A stretch of DNA of 64,000 bases from Ruegeria sp. ANG-R (GTDB lineage Bacteria; Pseudomonadota; Alphaproteobacteria; Rhodobacterales; Rhodobacteraceae), in contig NZ_JWLJ01000002.1 of NCBI RefSeq assembly GCF_000813985.1, forward strand, positions 293,789-357,788, in the 5' to 3' direction. This document shows positions 51,897-61,226 of this stretch, piece after piece. The notes below the pieces were generated by a model, which made no database searches, had not been told where the DNA came from, and saw nothing but the letters and a program-made list of their open reading frames with translations. Position 1 is the stretch's first letter. Every line of letters begins with the position of its first letter. The translations under genes and the position numbers were made by a program.

Positions 51897-53261
51897 TCAC
51901 TTTATCGCGGCGACAAGTGACATGACATCACCGTTCAGCCAAATGACGATTGCACTGAACAAAACAGTCAGAACTGCAAAGACGACATCGTGAAGGATGT
52001 CCTGGCCTCTGTACCGGCGGATCAGGAAAACGATCACTGGATATGTCAGTACGGCTGCCAAGGGTCGTGCTGCAATGGCCCCAACAAGTCCGTAATGTAC
52101 TAAGCCCAAAGCCGTCAAAGTGAGTTGCAGTGTGGCCCGAAAAACCTGAAAGGCTGTGAAAATGCCGGTTTTACCCTCGGCAACCAGCAGGATGGGGTAT
52201 CCTTGAATGATGAGGCTTGGCATCTGAGAAACAGTCAAAGCGACAAGGATTGGCCCAGCTGCTTGATATTCGTCCGTGTAGAGAAAACTGATGAGCCATA
52301 GCCCAATGAGCCCCAAAGCAAACAGAGCGCTGAGCATACTTCCGGTGAGAGCGAAGCGTGTCTTAGAGATTGCTGTTCGGTTTTCGGACGAGGCTCCGGG
52401 TGGTCGTGCGCTGTAAAGCGGGAAAATGACCTGTTGTACGAAGCGCCCCATAAGCAAGGTTGGAACGGACGCGAAGAAGAAAGCAATATTGTAGAATCCC
52501 ATGCTGGAAAGGCTTAGGTATTTTGACAGTAGAACCCGGTCACCACTGTCCAGCAAAAAACCCAGACCGGAACTGAGAAAGAGATATTTTCCAAAATGGA
52601 ATTGCTCAATTAGCGCCGCTCGTTCCAGCCGGAAGCGGTTTGCGTGGCCTGGCAATACAAAATGCGACAAAATAGCCTTAGACGCATGCGCCACAATCAC
52701 GCCTAACATTAAGGCCCAAACGGATTCCCAAACCAGCGCCAAACCTATCATCACACAGATTGACAGCAGCTGGCAGCCCAACTCCAGAAAAGTAATCCTA
52801 CCCAGAAGGATGTTGCGTTGTGCGGTCCATAAGCGTGTCGACCGGAGCCCCATCACGAAGACCGAAAAAGCGACACCGTACATCAACTCATTCAGGATCG
52901 GTTCTTCATAAAACTCCGAGAGCGGTTGCGCGATTGCTATTGTAATACCGGCTAGGATAAGCCCGCGGATGACCTGCAGTGTCCAGCAGGTATCAAGAAA
53001 TACCGGGTCTTCCCCTCTCTTGGACCGCACGATTATGGATGTCAGTCCGATATCGGACAACATTTGTAGGCCGGTCAGGTAGAGGTTCACTATCGCAAGT
53101 AGTCCGAAAGCTTCCGGAAATAGCAGGCGGGTCAGGATTAAGTTTGACCCCAAACGAAAAAACTGACTGGCACCAAAACCGAAAAAGGTCAGCGCCGAAC
53201 CGCGTATGACACGGGCACCGATCCCGTCTCCCTTCAGCTTGGTGCGCACGAAAGTCAGCAT
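51897..53261 (-). CDS. Wzx-type polysaccharide flippase
   Basis: 454 residues from the ATG at 53261 (alternative 53288), with about twelve to fourteen membrane helices of the polysaccharide-transport (MATE-like) fold. The opening IRGSALTFFGFGASQFFRLG followed by LILTRLLFPEAFGLLAIVN is characteristic. It moves lipid-linked repeat units to the periplasm, where the polymerase-like protein at 32142–33746 would act. It converges with the GT2 gene, with a short hairpin (51835–51858) between them. Confidence 0.88.
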   Translation of the reverse strand: MLTFVRTKLKGDGIGARVIRGSALTFFGFGASQFFRLGSNLILTRLLFPEAFGLLAIVNLYLTGLQMLSDIGLTSIIVRSKRGEDPVFLDTCWTLQVIRGLILAGITIAIAQPLSEFYEEPILNELMYGVAFSVFVMGLRSTRLWTAQRNILLGRITFLELGCQLLSICVMIGLALVWESVWALMLGVIVAHASKAILSHFVLPGHANRFRLERAALIEQFHFGKYLFLSSGLGFLLDSGDRVLLSKYLSLSSMGFYNIAFFFASVPTLLMGRFVQQVIFPLYSARPPGASSENRTAISKTRFALTGSMLSALFALGLIGLWLISFLYTDEYQAAGPILVALTVSQMPSLIIQGYPILLVAEGKTGIFTAFQVFRATLQLTLTALGLVHYGLVGAIAARPLAAVLTYPVIVFLIRRYRGQDILHDVVFAVLTVLFSAIVIWLNGDVMSLVAAIK

Positions 53262-53800
53262 GGTTGTTGGCCCGCGCAGACGGCGCAAGTTTTAACAAAA
53301 AACATAATTAGTCCGCCTCGAAATGATCGCGAGCAAAACCTTGTTTGCAACCCCAACTCTAGCAGAGGTGTGTTGGCCACTAATAACTGTCGCTCTGAAA
53401 TCTCTCAATTTTCCATGTTCATAGCCGAGGTTTGAGCGGCACAAACCTGCATCGGGTCCGTACCTCTCTGCCATCCGTCTCGATGGCGTCCTCTGGACAC
53501 GGGCTCGACCATTGCGAAACAAAGCCATGATCACGAACAATCCGGCACAACCGATACCAAAAACTGTGGTCTCGTGAGCGCTCGGGCAATCACAAACGTC
53601 AACTGTCGGGACCGGCATATGCGTCACGAAGAGCGCACCAAGTGCCCTGTCGTCTCTGGTCTTTACCTCATATGGCAGGAAATCTATCCTTCTCGGCTTC
53701 TTATTGTATTGGTGGTAATGAAATCCGTTAGCGTGTGTGTAGGTCGTATGTTCATAGGGATGTGGGCAGGATTTCAGATCCCCAAAGAAGATCTTCGGGT
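53262..53800. other. Region between the CpsD-like and Wzx genes, no clear gene
   Basis: About 540 bases. A minus-strand frame (53292–53891) is open and contains a membrane-like segment followed by arginines (TTVFGIGCAGLFVIMALF, then RNGRAR). However, it overlaps the end of the CpsD-like gene, lacks a ribosome-binding site and has an unnatural composition. It may be an eroded gene. Confidence 0.4.
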
Positions 53801-54610
53801 TCACATGTCCTCCTGCGACATCGCACTTGGATGGCAGCCATTCAGGACCACGCCCAGCACATTCGTGCTTTCGGCAACTTCGCGTTCGCAAGCATCAAAA
53901 TGGTTGAGTTTAGTTCGGTTTGCCAGCGCCACGATCAACGCACAATCGACCGTCTTAAGAAAGGCTCGAGCACGGTCGCCACTTAGAATGGCTGGCAGGT
54001 CAAATATCATTATATCGGGCTGATAGGTCTCGTGCGCGGAGGTGATAAACGCCTCCATCTGGTCAGAGAGAAGCAGGCGGGTCGGATCGGGGTCCGCATT
54101 GAAGGACGTTACAACCGCAACATTGTCACGTACCCGTACCGCATGGTCCTGCAGTGGTATCTTCCCGAACAGGACATCAGAGAAGTCGCCTTTCTGGTCA
54201 ATGCCGAAAAACTCGTGAATCGACGGATCGCCGAGGTCGAAATCAAAAAGCATCGTGCGCAGATCGTTCTGACGCCCAAGTCCAAGCGCGAGATTGCAGG
54301 CAATAGTGGTCTTGCCACTCGATGGTGCTGGCGAGGTGATAGCTAACCTTGTCCAGTCATTTTGCTGCATCTGCAACAGAACCCGAGTCCGAAGGACATC
54401 AAAGCTGGAAGAGGCCTGATTGGCTTGCTGTGATACGATGAGATGTTTGCGCAGGACCTCTTCAGACAGGTCTTGTTGGGCCAGCCGCTCCCAAGCCGAC
54501 GAAGCAGGCTGCGGCATCGCAGCCTTGGTGCGTCGTGCAGACGTGCCTTGATCGCCACGTTTGTCACGCTGACTACGGGCTTTGGCGAGGGCAGCCTGAA
54601 GTTTTTCCAT
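53801..54610 (-). CDS. CpsD/Wzc-type P-loop kinase domain protein
   Basis: 269 residues. The BY-kinase-type ATPase shows Walker A TSPAPSSGKTTIACNLA near residue 95, Walker A' TMLFDFDLGDPSIHEFF and Walker B DIMIFDLPAIL. The opening 60 residues are basic and disordered. It matches the size and context of exosortase-locus tyrosine autokinases, which pair with a chain-length protein encoded next door. No C-terminal tyrosine cluster is present (it ends LNGCHPSAMSQEDM), so autophosphorylation may be absent or elsewhere. Confidence 0.83.
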   Translation of the reverse strand: MEKLQAALAKARSQRDKRGDQGTSARRTKAAMPQPASSAWERLAQQDLSEEVLRKHLIVSQQANQASSSFDVLRTRVLLQMQQNDWTRLAITSPAPSSGKTTIACNLALGLGRQNDLRTMLFDFDLGDPSIHEFFGIDQKGDFSDVLFGKIPLQDHAVRVRDNVAVVTSFNADPDPTRLLLSDQMEAFITSAHETYQPDIMIFDLPAILSGDRARAFLKTVDCALIVALANRTKLNHFDACEREVAESTNVLGVVLNGCHPSAMSQEDM

Positions 54611-54650
54611 GCCTATATCCGTCTTTTGGGGAAATCGCCGGTCCGAGCCA

Positions 54651-56186
54651 TCAGGTCAGTCCCAGCTTTTGCAGGATACGATCGGCGATAAGTTCGAGTG
54701 GCATTACTTCCGTGTGTACATAATAAAGCCCCAGAGGGACTGCAGCCAACACCAGGAGGACCCAGAATGCTAACATGGCGTGTCGGCCCAGCCGCTCCCT
54801 GCGGGACTCCATATAGGGGATCACGCCCAACGGAACGATGTTGAACCGAGACTGAATTTCGGCCGGGTGGCGAAGTCGACCATTAAGCAACTCGAACAGT
54901 AAAAACACTCCAATAGCCAGGAACATGCCGCCACCCACACCAGCTGCCGCGATTTTCTTGCGTGCAGGGCCCGAGGGGGCTTGGGGTACTACGGCGCCTT
55001 CAATCAGGCTTATTCTCTGGCCCTGAGCGTTGACCTCAACCCGTTCAGCCATTCGCGCCTGATTGAGATTGTTGAGCGTAGCATTGTAGCGTTCCCGAAT
55101 GCTTTCCAGATCGCGTTCTAGGCGCTCCAGCGTTATCGAATTAGTAGCCGTCGCCGAGATGGCAAGAGCCAGCCGCTCAAGCTCCGCGTTCACCCGAACG
55201 ATTTCCTGATCAATCTCGGCTACGCGTCTATCCTGTTCTGCCAATGTCAGATCGATGATAGACGGCTCCTCTCTTGGTGTGCCGCTCCCGGTCGATACGA
55301 CTGTTATCTCGGCCAAGCTCTGCTCCAACTGGGCGATCTGGTTCTGCAACAGTACAACCCTCGGATTGGACTCTGAGTAGATTGTTAGGGCCTCACGCAG
55401 CTGACCTTTGAGTTCCTCTAGGCGGCGTTGCTCGGGCGGGAGATCCTCGACCGGCTGATCCAGCCGTCCCGTGGCTTCGAAGAGCGACACCATCTCGTTT
55501 CGCTGGTTGATGACCGAGGCTCGTTCCTGCTCCAGTCGGCCCAACCGTTCCTGCAAGATCGTTTGCCGGTCCTGTCGATAGCTCAGATCTTCGGGGAGTG
55601 CATCCACGTTCGCGTTCTTGAAGGCGATGATATCGCCGCTCTTCGCATCGATCTGTTCGGCGAGGCGAGCAGTCTCCTGTTCGAAGAAAGACAGCGTGTT
55701 CTCCGCCCGCTCGCGGCGGAAAGCGGCGTTGGATTCCAAGACGAGTGTTGTATAGTCGTTGACCACATTTGCCGCAACCTGCGCGCGATAGGCTGTGAAC
55801 GTGATTGACATCAGCGTGGCTTGGTTGCGACCGCTGGATCGTCGGATACGGGTGTTTTCCCGCATCGCCTGGACGATACGGTCGGGCGTCATCTTGTCGA
55901 TATCGGCGAAGGCATGGTGCGCGCGGGCGAGGTCGAGCAGGTTGGCCCGAGTCATCAGTTGTTCTTCGATCAGTTGGAGTTGCTCGGAAGCATCGGTTCG
56001 CACGATCGAGACGACCATGTCGTCAGGTATCTGCTGTGCCTCAACCTGTAGCCGCGCCGTCGCTGAATAGACAGGAGGCAGGGTCAGCGCAGCATAGATT
56101 GCTATTGCGGAGCAGATCAGCATCAAGGCCAGCATCAGTGGCATACGACGCCATATTAACATCCAATAAAAACGAAACGGCAACAT
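54651..56186 (-). CDS. Polysaccharide chain-length determinant (Wzz/GumC type)
   Basis: 511 residues. One membrane helix near each end (MPLMLALMLICSAIAIYAAL; MLAFWVLLVLAAVPLGLYYV), plus another near residue 410 (IAAAGVGGGMFLAIGVFLLF), enclose a long periplasmic coiled coil (for example LTLAEQDRRVAEIDQEIVRV). The N-terminal Wzz block PPVYSATARLQVEA is present. The length and layout fit the exosortase-associated chain-length proteins. It controls polymer length with the kinase-like protein encoded 40 bases downstream. Its start overlaps the ATPase gene end by one base. Confidence 0.88.
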   Translation of the reverse strand: MLPFRFYWMLIWRRMPLMLALMLICSAIAIYAALTLPPVYSATARLQVEAQQIPDDMVVSIVRTDASEQLQLIEEQLMTRANLLDLARAHHAFADIDKMTPDRIVQAMRENTRIRRSSGRNQATLMSITFTAYRAQVAANVVNDYTTLVLESNAAFRRERAENTLSFFEQETARLAEQIDAKSGDIIAFKNANVDALPEDLSYRQDRQTILQERLGRLEQERASVINQRNEMVSLFEATGRLDQPVEDLPPEQRRLEELKGQLREALTIYSESNPRVVLLQNQIAQLEQSLAEITVVSTGSGTPREEPSIIDLTLAEQDRRVAEIDQEIVRVNAELERLALAISATATNSITLERLERDLESIRERYNATLNNLNQARMAERVEVNAQGQRISLIEGAVVPQAPSGPARKKIAAAGVGGGMFLAIGVFLLFELLNGRLRHPAEIQSRFNIVPLGVIPYMESRRERLGRHAMLAFWVLLVLAAVPLGLYYVHTEVMPLELIADRILQKLGLT

Positions 56187-57076
56187 TACTCAGCAGCTTC
56201 CGGGGAACAAACAGTATAGTTATCCGATAAAACCAAAGGATCGGATGCGGTATTTGAAAGGAAGATGATGCCGTCTTCCATCAACTCCTCAATAATTTCG
56301 GCGTCAACCGATTGTATTTCCATGCTGGCAGCATAGACCAATGCCAGATCACAGACCTTGTTAATCACGCGTGGCACACCACCGCTGATTTCATGCACAA
56401 GATCAATAGCGGGACCGTTGATCTCGTCTCCACTACCACCGACGCAGCGTAGCCGGAACCGTACGTAATCTCCGGCGGTTTCACGATTCATCGGCCGCAA
56501 ATGATAGCTAACGCTAACCCGCTGAGCGAACTGGCGCATTTCGGGGCGTCCGATCATGTCGCGCAACTCGGGCTGGCCCAGCAGCACAAGCTGCAAGAGC
56601 TCGTCTTTATTCGAGTTGACATTTGTCAGCATACGGAGCTCTTCCAGAGTCTCGGGCTGCAGGTTTTGTGCCTCATCAATGACGAGGACGACAAACCTGT
56701 TGTCAGCATAGGCTTCGAGCACGAAATCAACGAACTGCTGGAACATCGAGACGTAATCAGCATCAGGAGGGATCGAAAGATCAAATGCGTTCAGCACCCA
56801 ACGCAGCAAGTCTCCGCGTCCGCCCTGAACATTGGAGATAAGGCCTACGACCGCGTCGTCATCCATATCCGCAAGCAGCGCCTGCAAAAGCGTCGTCTTG
56901 CCGGTCCCTACCTCGCCCGTGACAACCGTAAGAGGCGCCCGTGTGCTCAAACCGTATTCGAGCACCGCATATGCCCGTTTGTGACCACGCGACCAGAACA
57001 TCAGATCAGGGTCCGGCAACAGAGTGAACGGCCGCTCGGAGAAACCGAAGTGCTCCAGGTAAAGATCGCTTCTCAC
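56186..57076 (-). CDS. ExeA-like AAA ATPase of exosortase/polysaccharide loci
   Basis: 296 residues from a GTG at 57076, giving YLEHFGFSERPFTLLPDPDL near the N-terminus as in the family; a TTG at 57118 and a GTG at 57085 are alternatives. Walker A is VVTGEVGTGKTTLLQALL and Walker B is FVVLVIDEAQNLQPETLEEL, followed by the sensor RVSVSYHLRPMN and GGVPRVINKVCDLAL. It is related to the ATPases found beside Wzz and CpsD in exosortase loci. It probably energises assembly or regulation of the export machine; the exact role is unknown. Confidence 0.85.
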   Translation of the reverse strand: MRSDLYLEHFGFSERPFTLLPDPDLMFWSRGHKRAYAVLEYGLSTRAPLTVVTGEVGTGKTTLLQALLADMDDDAVVGLISNVQGGRGDLLRWVLNAFDLSIPPDADYVSMFQQFVDFVLEAYADNRFVVLVIDEAQNLQPETLEELRMLTNVNSNKDELLQLVLLGQPELRDMIGRPEMRQFAQRVSVSYHLRPMNRETAGDYVRFRLRCVGGSGDEINGPAIDLVHEISGGVPRVINKVCDLALVYAASMEIQSVDAEIIEELMEDGIIFLSNTASDPLVLSDNYTVCSPEAAE

Positions 57077-57552
57077 AACAGACACTCTTACTTCAACACA
57101 GCATTGCTGAAACAGCAATCTGCCATTGGTCTACACAATCTTATCGCCCCGTGTATATAGTAGCCACAAAAGAGCCGACAAATACTTTGAGACCAATTGA
57201 TAGCCACGAAACTGGGCATTTTGATGTTCCTGCTACCTCTCAGGGCGTTTTTTGCGTTTAGTAGTCGCACCTGAAGTGGCAAGAGCCCCTAGATAGTACC
57301 GCGATGATTGCAACACAGCAAGTGTATCGCAATGCTGTCGCGTCGTCTTGATTGACACGTTCGGAGCCAGTTAAGCCAGCGCCGAATAGGCAAAACTGTA
57401 GTGGACCACCTGAAGTGACGGCGCTCAAAGCGTGTCAATTTAATAACAATCCGCAATGAATCGGCTGCATACTACTGTTCCAGGTTTTCTAATGTTGCGC
57501 GTAATAATAGAAAAAACTGGCACAAGAAAATCCACCGAGAGGCCGTGCCGCA
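57077..57552. other. Divergent promoter region of the export operons
   Basis: About 475 bases between the ATPase gene (minus) and the export-protein gene (plus). No ORF is supportable. It must hold promoters for both directions; A+T-rich stretches occur around 57430–57530, but no boxes are confidently assigned. Confidence 0.45.
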
Positions 57553-58152
57553 ATGAAGATTATGCTTTTCCCAGGGCTTATACTTGCCTTTGTGCTCTCT
57601 GTTGCGTCCATGGCATGGGGGCAGGCGAATTATCGTGTTCAGCCCGGCGACACCCTTGTTATCGAGGTGCTTGAGGACCCGAGCCTGAATCGCAGCACCA
57701 CCGTTCTGCCTGACGGAAATTTCAGCTTTCCTTTCGCTGGCACTCTTCGCGCAAGTGGTCAGACCGTACCACAGATCGAAGCAAGAATTCGTGATGCAAT
57801 AGCCAGCAATTTTGCCAGTGCGCCAACAGTTTTTGTTGCAGTGCAGCCGCTGGAGCCCGCTGAGGATGGCGATCTGATGGAGATCTACGTTGTAGGTGAG
57901 GTGAATTTGCCCGGCGTGGTGGAGATGGATGCGGGAAGTACGGCCTTGCAGGCAATCGCAGTTGCTGGCGGGCCGTCTCGCTTTGCGGCAATTAAGCGTG
58001 TACAGCTACGTCGTATCGACCCGCGCTCTGGCCAGCAGAGCGTCAAAACGATTAACTACAAGGCTCTTGCAAACGGAGCCACAGTGAGCAGAGATATCCT
58101 ACTGAAGGACGGCGATGTCATTATTGTCCCCGAAAGGCGCCTCTTCGAGTAG
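57553..58152 (+). CDS. Polysaccharide export protein (Wza/OPX family)
   Basis: 199 residues. The signal peptide is MKIMLFPGLILAFVLSVASMAWG; there is no lipobox. The Poly_export domain has NYRVQPGDTLVIEVLEDPSL and TVLPDGNFSFPFAGTLRASG, followed by one SLBB domain (IYVVGEVNLPGVVEMDAGS). The protein is short, as in exosortase-associated export proteins, so it needs an outer-membrane partner. The next gene, a predicted barrel overlapping by 38 bases, is that candidate. The start has GAGG 9 bases upstream. Confidence 0.88.
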   Translation: MKIMLFPGLILAFVLSVASMAWGQANYRVQPGDTLVIEVLEDPSLNRSTTVLPDGNFSFPFAGTLRASGQTVPQIEARIRDAIASNFASAPTVFVAVQPLEPAEDGDLMEIYVVGEVNLPGVVEMDAGSTALQAIAVAGGPSRFAAIKRVQLRRIDPRSGQQSVKTINYKALANGATVSRDILLKDGDVIIVPERRLFE

Positions 58153-59617
58153 CCTCGTGCGTCGCCGTACTATCGCAGGAAGTATGGTGATCGCGTTAAG
58201 CTTTGGAGCGCTGCAGGCGCAAGAACTTCCAGTGGATGATCTGACACCCGATTTTCCGCCGGAAGATTTGGAAGATGTGCCGGCAGACGCCGAGACCGGG
58301 GTTCCGCGCTTTACCCGCCCGGATGAGGCTGAGCCCGACAGCGCCAGAACAATGTTCCTCGATTTCAGAGAAGAGTTCAGGTACAGCGACAATCCCGATC
58401 TCGAAGCAGATGACGAGGCCGAGGATGTGTTCACGGCGCGCACAACGCTGCAGGGCGGCTACATCCGACGCACCGCTATAGACAGTTTCGAGCTCCTGTT
58501 CGGTGCTGATCTGGACTTGCGCACAGATGATGAGGGCGGGATCGAGAGGCCAAGAATCGACCTCGGCTGGGCCCGTGACGTCGGCAACAGCAACATCGGT
58601 CTCAGCCTAGGGTATAGCGAATTCGACCTCGGCACCGATACAGGCTCGTTTTTTAACTCAGATACAGGAAGTATCGATTTTGGTACTTTTGATCGCGGCA
58701 CACGTGAAACCAGCGATATTGCGATCGAAGGTGGTTTTGGCCTAGAGCGCCCCTTCGGTGGCAACTATCTGCTGTCACATCGCGAAATCCGATATAACGA
58801 TACCGATGACCCGGGGCTTTTGAATGCTGATCGGTTCATTGCCGAGGGTGATTTGTTCTTTGTGCTTACGCCACGCTTCACCGTGGGCCTTGAAGCGGGT
58901 CGAACCGATTTTGACGAAGACGGGGAAGGCGCGCTTGATACTATTACCACGTATTATAGGGCCTTCGCTGATACCCAGATCGACTCGCGAACGCGGGGTC
59001 GTTTCAGCCTCGGATGGGAAGAGGTGGATGAGTCAGGCGAGTTTGACAACGTCGAAGACGGTGTTGTTTTTGGTATCGAGCTGGCTCGGGATACGCCCCG
59101 TGGTGAGAACTTTCTCAATATCGACTCGCGCATAACCACAGCGGGTCGACAAACTGAGTTGCGTTTGGGCCAGACGATCGAACAGTCAACGCGTGAACTG
59201 GGGTATTCTATAGGCATGTTAGATACCGAGGGGGCTGATACAGAGCCTCTTTTCGGTCTTCGCTGGGCGGAAGAATTGCCTCGAGGGGTTTTCAATACAT
59301 CATTGGAAATGACGCCATTCAGCGATCGTGACGGCGAAACCCAGATTAACACTCTCTTCACGGTGGGGTATGGGCAAGAGATAACCACGCGCAGCGGGTT
59401 CTCGGTGGATATTTCTTATCTGGACGTCAATAATCTGGATACGGATTCGGCTGATACGCAGAGGCTTGATCTGTCGTTGACCTATAGTTACGCGCTTACA
59501 GAAGACTGGAATTTGGTCAGTGGTGTTTCCTTTGCGCGCCTTGAGGAGGATGATGAGGAAGACCGGGATGCCAATACCGTCTTCGTCGGTATCGAGCGGC
59601 GGTTTGTCTGGAATTGA
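58115..59617 (+). CDS. Outer-membrane beta-barrel protein of the export system
   Basis: 500 residues. The ATG at 58115 lies inside the export gene but has a good GAAGGA site 5 bases upstream. The N-terminus contains an arginine-rich signal peptide (SLVRRRTIAGSMVIALSFGA). The mature protein alternates amphipathic strands with acidic turns (RPRIDLGWARDVGNSNIGLS, RGRFSLGWEEVDESGEF), as in a barrel of about 16–18 strands, and ends in an aromatic-rich strand (FVGIERRFVWN). It likely forms the exit pore for the polysaccharide. Confidence 0.8.
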   Translation: MSLLSPKGASSSSLVRRRTIAGSMVIALSFGALQAQELPVDDLTPDFPPEDLEDVPADAETGVPRFTRPDEAEPDSARTMFLDFREEFRYSDNPDLEADDEAEDVFTARTTLQGGYIRRTAIDSFELLFGADLDLRTDDEGGIERPRIDLGWARDVGNSNIGLSLGYSEFDLGTDTGSFFNSDTGSIDFGTFDRGTRETSDIAIEGGFGLERPFGGNYLLSHREIRYNDTDDPGLLNADRFIAEGDLFFVLTPRFTVGLEAGRTDFDEDGEGALDTITTYYRAFADTQIDSRTRGRFSLGWEEVDESGEFDNVEDGVVFGIELARDTPRGENFLNIDSRITTAGRQTELRLGQTIEQSTRELGYSIGMLDTEGADTEPLFGLRWAEELPRGVFNTSLEMTPFSDRDGETQINTLFTVGYGQEITTRSGFSVDISYLDVNNLDTDSADTQRLDLSLTYSYALTEDWNLVSGVSFARLEEDDEEDRDANTVFVGIERRFVWN

Positions 59618-59645
59618 CCGTATCCATAGCAGGGGCTGAAAGCAC

Positions 59646-60902
59646 ATGGGCGCGCGTACCTCTTTGCCTCGTATCGCGTATTTGACGGGGATTTACCCCC
59701 TGGGTTCTCTCACCTTCATTCAGCGCGAAGTCGAGGCTTTGAGGGAGTTGGGGGCAGATGTGCGTACTGTCTCCTGCCGTAGCGTCTCGCCCGATGACTT
59801 TGCTGGAGTCCCGGAGCAAGAAGCCGCGCGCGAGACGCACTACCTGCTGCGGGCGGCGCGCAATCCTGCTGATTTCATTGCCGCCCAATGGGCCGCTTTG
59901 CGGGCACCACGCAGATATCTGCGTGCGTTTCGTCGGGCAATGAAGATGCGCAATCCTGGCCTGAAATCGCTGTTCATACATCTGGCGTATCTGCTGGAGG
60001 CGACGATGATGGCGCAATTCGTGCGGCGTAAAGGGATTGATCACATCCATTGTCACTTTGCCAAAAACGGGCCATTGGTCGCGATGCTGACCCGAGACCT
60101 GACAGATGTGCCTTACAGCTTCACGCTACATGGCCCCTCCGATCTTTATGATCCAGAGGGCGTGCGGCTTGGTGCAAAGGCGGCCGAAGCCAGTTTTGTC
60201 GCCACCATCAGCCACTATGCCCGCAGTCAGCTGATGCTTTTTTCCGACCCTGAACATTGGGATCGTTTTCGTATCATTCATTGCGGTGTGAACCCCGCGC
60301 TCTATTCCCGGCCCCGCGTACGGCGGGATGACAAGGAGATCCGGCTGATCTTTGTCGGTCGTCTGGCTCCCGTAAAAGGGTTGCGTGTCCTCTTTAGAGC
60401 GCTGAACCCGCTTTTTACCAAGTACCCAGATCTGCGGCTAACCGTGGTTGGAGACGGCCCGGACCGGCCTCGACTCGAAGCAGACGCGGCGCAATTCGGT
60501 GATCGTATCTCTTTCACGGGTTACCTGCCTCAGCAGGAGGTGGCGCAAAAGCTGTCGCAAAGCGATATCTGTGTGTTGCCCAGTTTTGCCGAAGGTGTGC
60601 CCGTCATCCTGATGGAGGCGATGGCATCTGGCCTGCCGGTTGTGGCGACACAGGTGGCAGGTGTGGGTGAATTGGTCACTCACGGACAAAATGGCTACCT
60701 TGCGCGGCCCGGTGATCCAGAGGATCTGAGAATATACATCGAAGCGCTTGTCGATTCTGCTGACCTAAGGGCACGCATGGGGGCGGCAGGTCGTGAGGTT
60801 GTGAAATCAGATTTTATCGTCGCGGATGAGTCGGCCCGACTCGTCCGGTTGTTTGCTGATGGCCCTGGGCCTGATGTGCGTCCTGCTATTGCTAAATCTT
60901 AA
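59646..60902 (+). CDS. Glycosyltransferase family 4
   Basis: 418 residues. The N-terminal acceptor half includes IAYLTGIYPLGSLTFIQREV and the acidic/histidine HIHCHFAKNG. The donor half shows LIFVGRLAPVKGLRVLFRAL, LTVVGDGPDRPRLEADA and LPSFAEGVPVILMEAMASGL with the E-x7-E motif. It resembles colanic-acid-type transferases. It lies 28 bases after the barrel gene and probably adds a sugar to the same polymer. Confidence 0.88.
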   Translation: MGARTSLPRIAYLTGIYPLGSLTFIQREVEALRELGADVRTVSCRSVSPDDFAGVPEQEAARETHYLLRAARNPADFIAAQWAALRAPRRYLRAFRRAMKMRNPGLKSLFIHLAYLLEATMMAQFVRRKGIDHIHCHFAKNGPLVAMLTRDLTDVPYSFTLHGPSDLYDPEGVRLGAKAAEASFVATISHYARSQLMLFSDPEHWDRFRIIHCGVNPALYSRPRVRRDDKEIRLIFVGRLAPVKGLRVLFRALNPLFTKYPDLRLTVVGDGPDRPRLEADAAQFGDRISFTGYLPQQEVAQKLSQSDICVLPSFAEGVPVILMEAMASGLPVVATQVAGVGELVTHGQNGYLARPGDPEDLRIYIEALVDSADLRARMGAAGREVVKSDFIVADESARLVRLFADGPGPDVRPAIAKS

Positions 60903-61226
60903 TAAATGGCCTGAATCTTAATTTTACGATCCCTAGATCGGCAGAATTTCGCGTCTTCTCTGACCCAACTGGCCGACTTCCGCACAACAGGCGGAACACT
61001 GCGGATATCCAAGCATGTTAGGCTTGCCAGCAGTATTTCCCGCCTTACAAAGGCCCCAAAGCCGAACCGTTTTCAACGAAGTTCAGTCGTAGCAAGTAAA
61101 GTAGGAGAGCAGTTCTCCAACGTTAATGTTTAGCGCAAATGGGGTCTTTGCGCGGAAGAGGGCTTCGTAAGAAGCCTCGGTAACTAGTGCGGCGTTAACT
61201 ATCTTGGATAAACAGAAGGTACTAAT
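60903..61226. other. Leader region of the large beta-helix gene
   Basis: About 320 bases without a gene. Near the 3' end is a hairpin GGCTTC-GTAA-GAAGCC (61161–61176) and a weaker one around 61105–61120. An AAGG site precedes the ATG at 61227. A long 5' leader with regulatory structure is possible. Confidence 0.45.
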
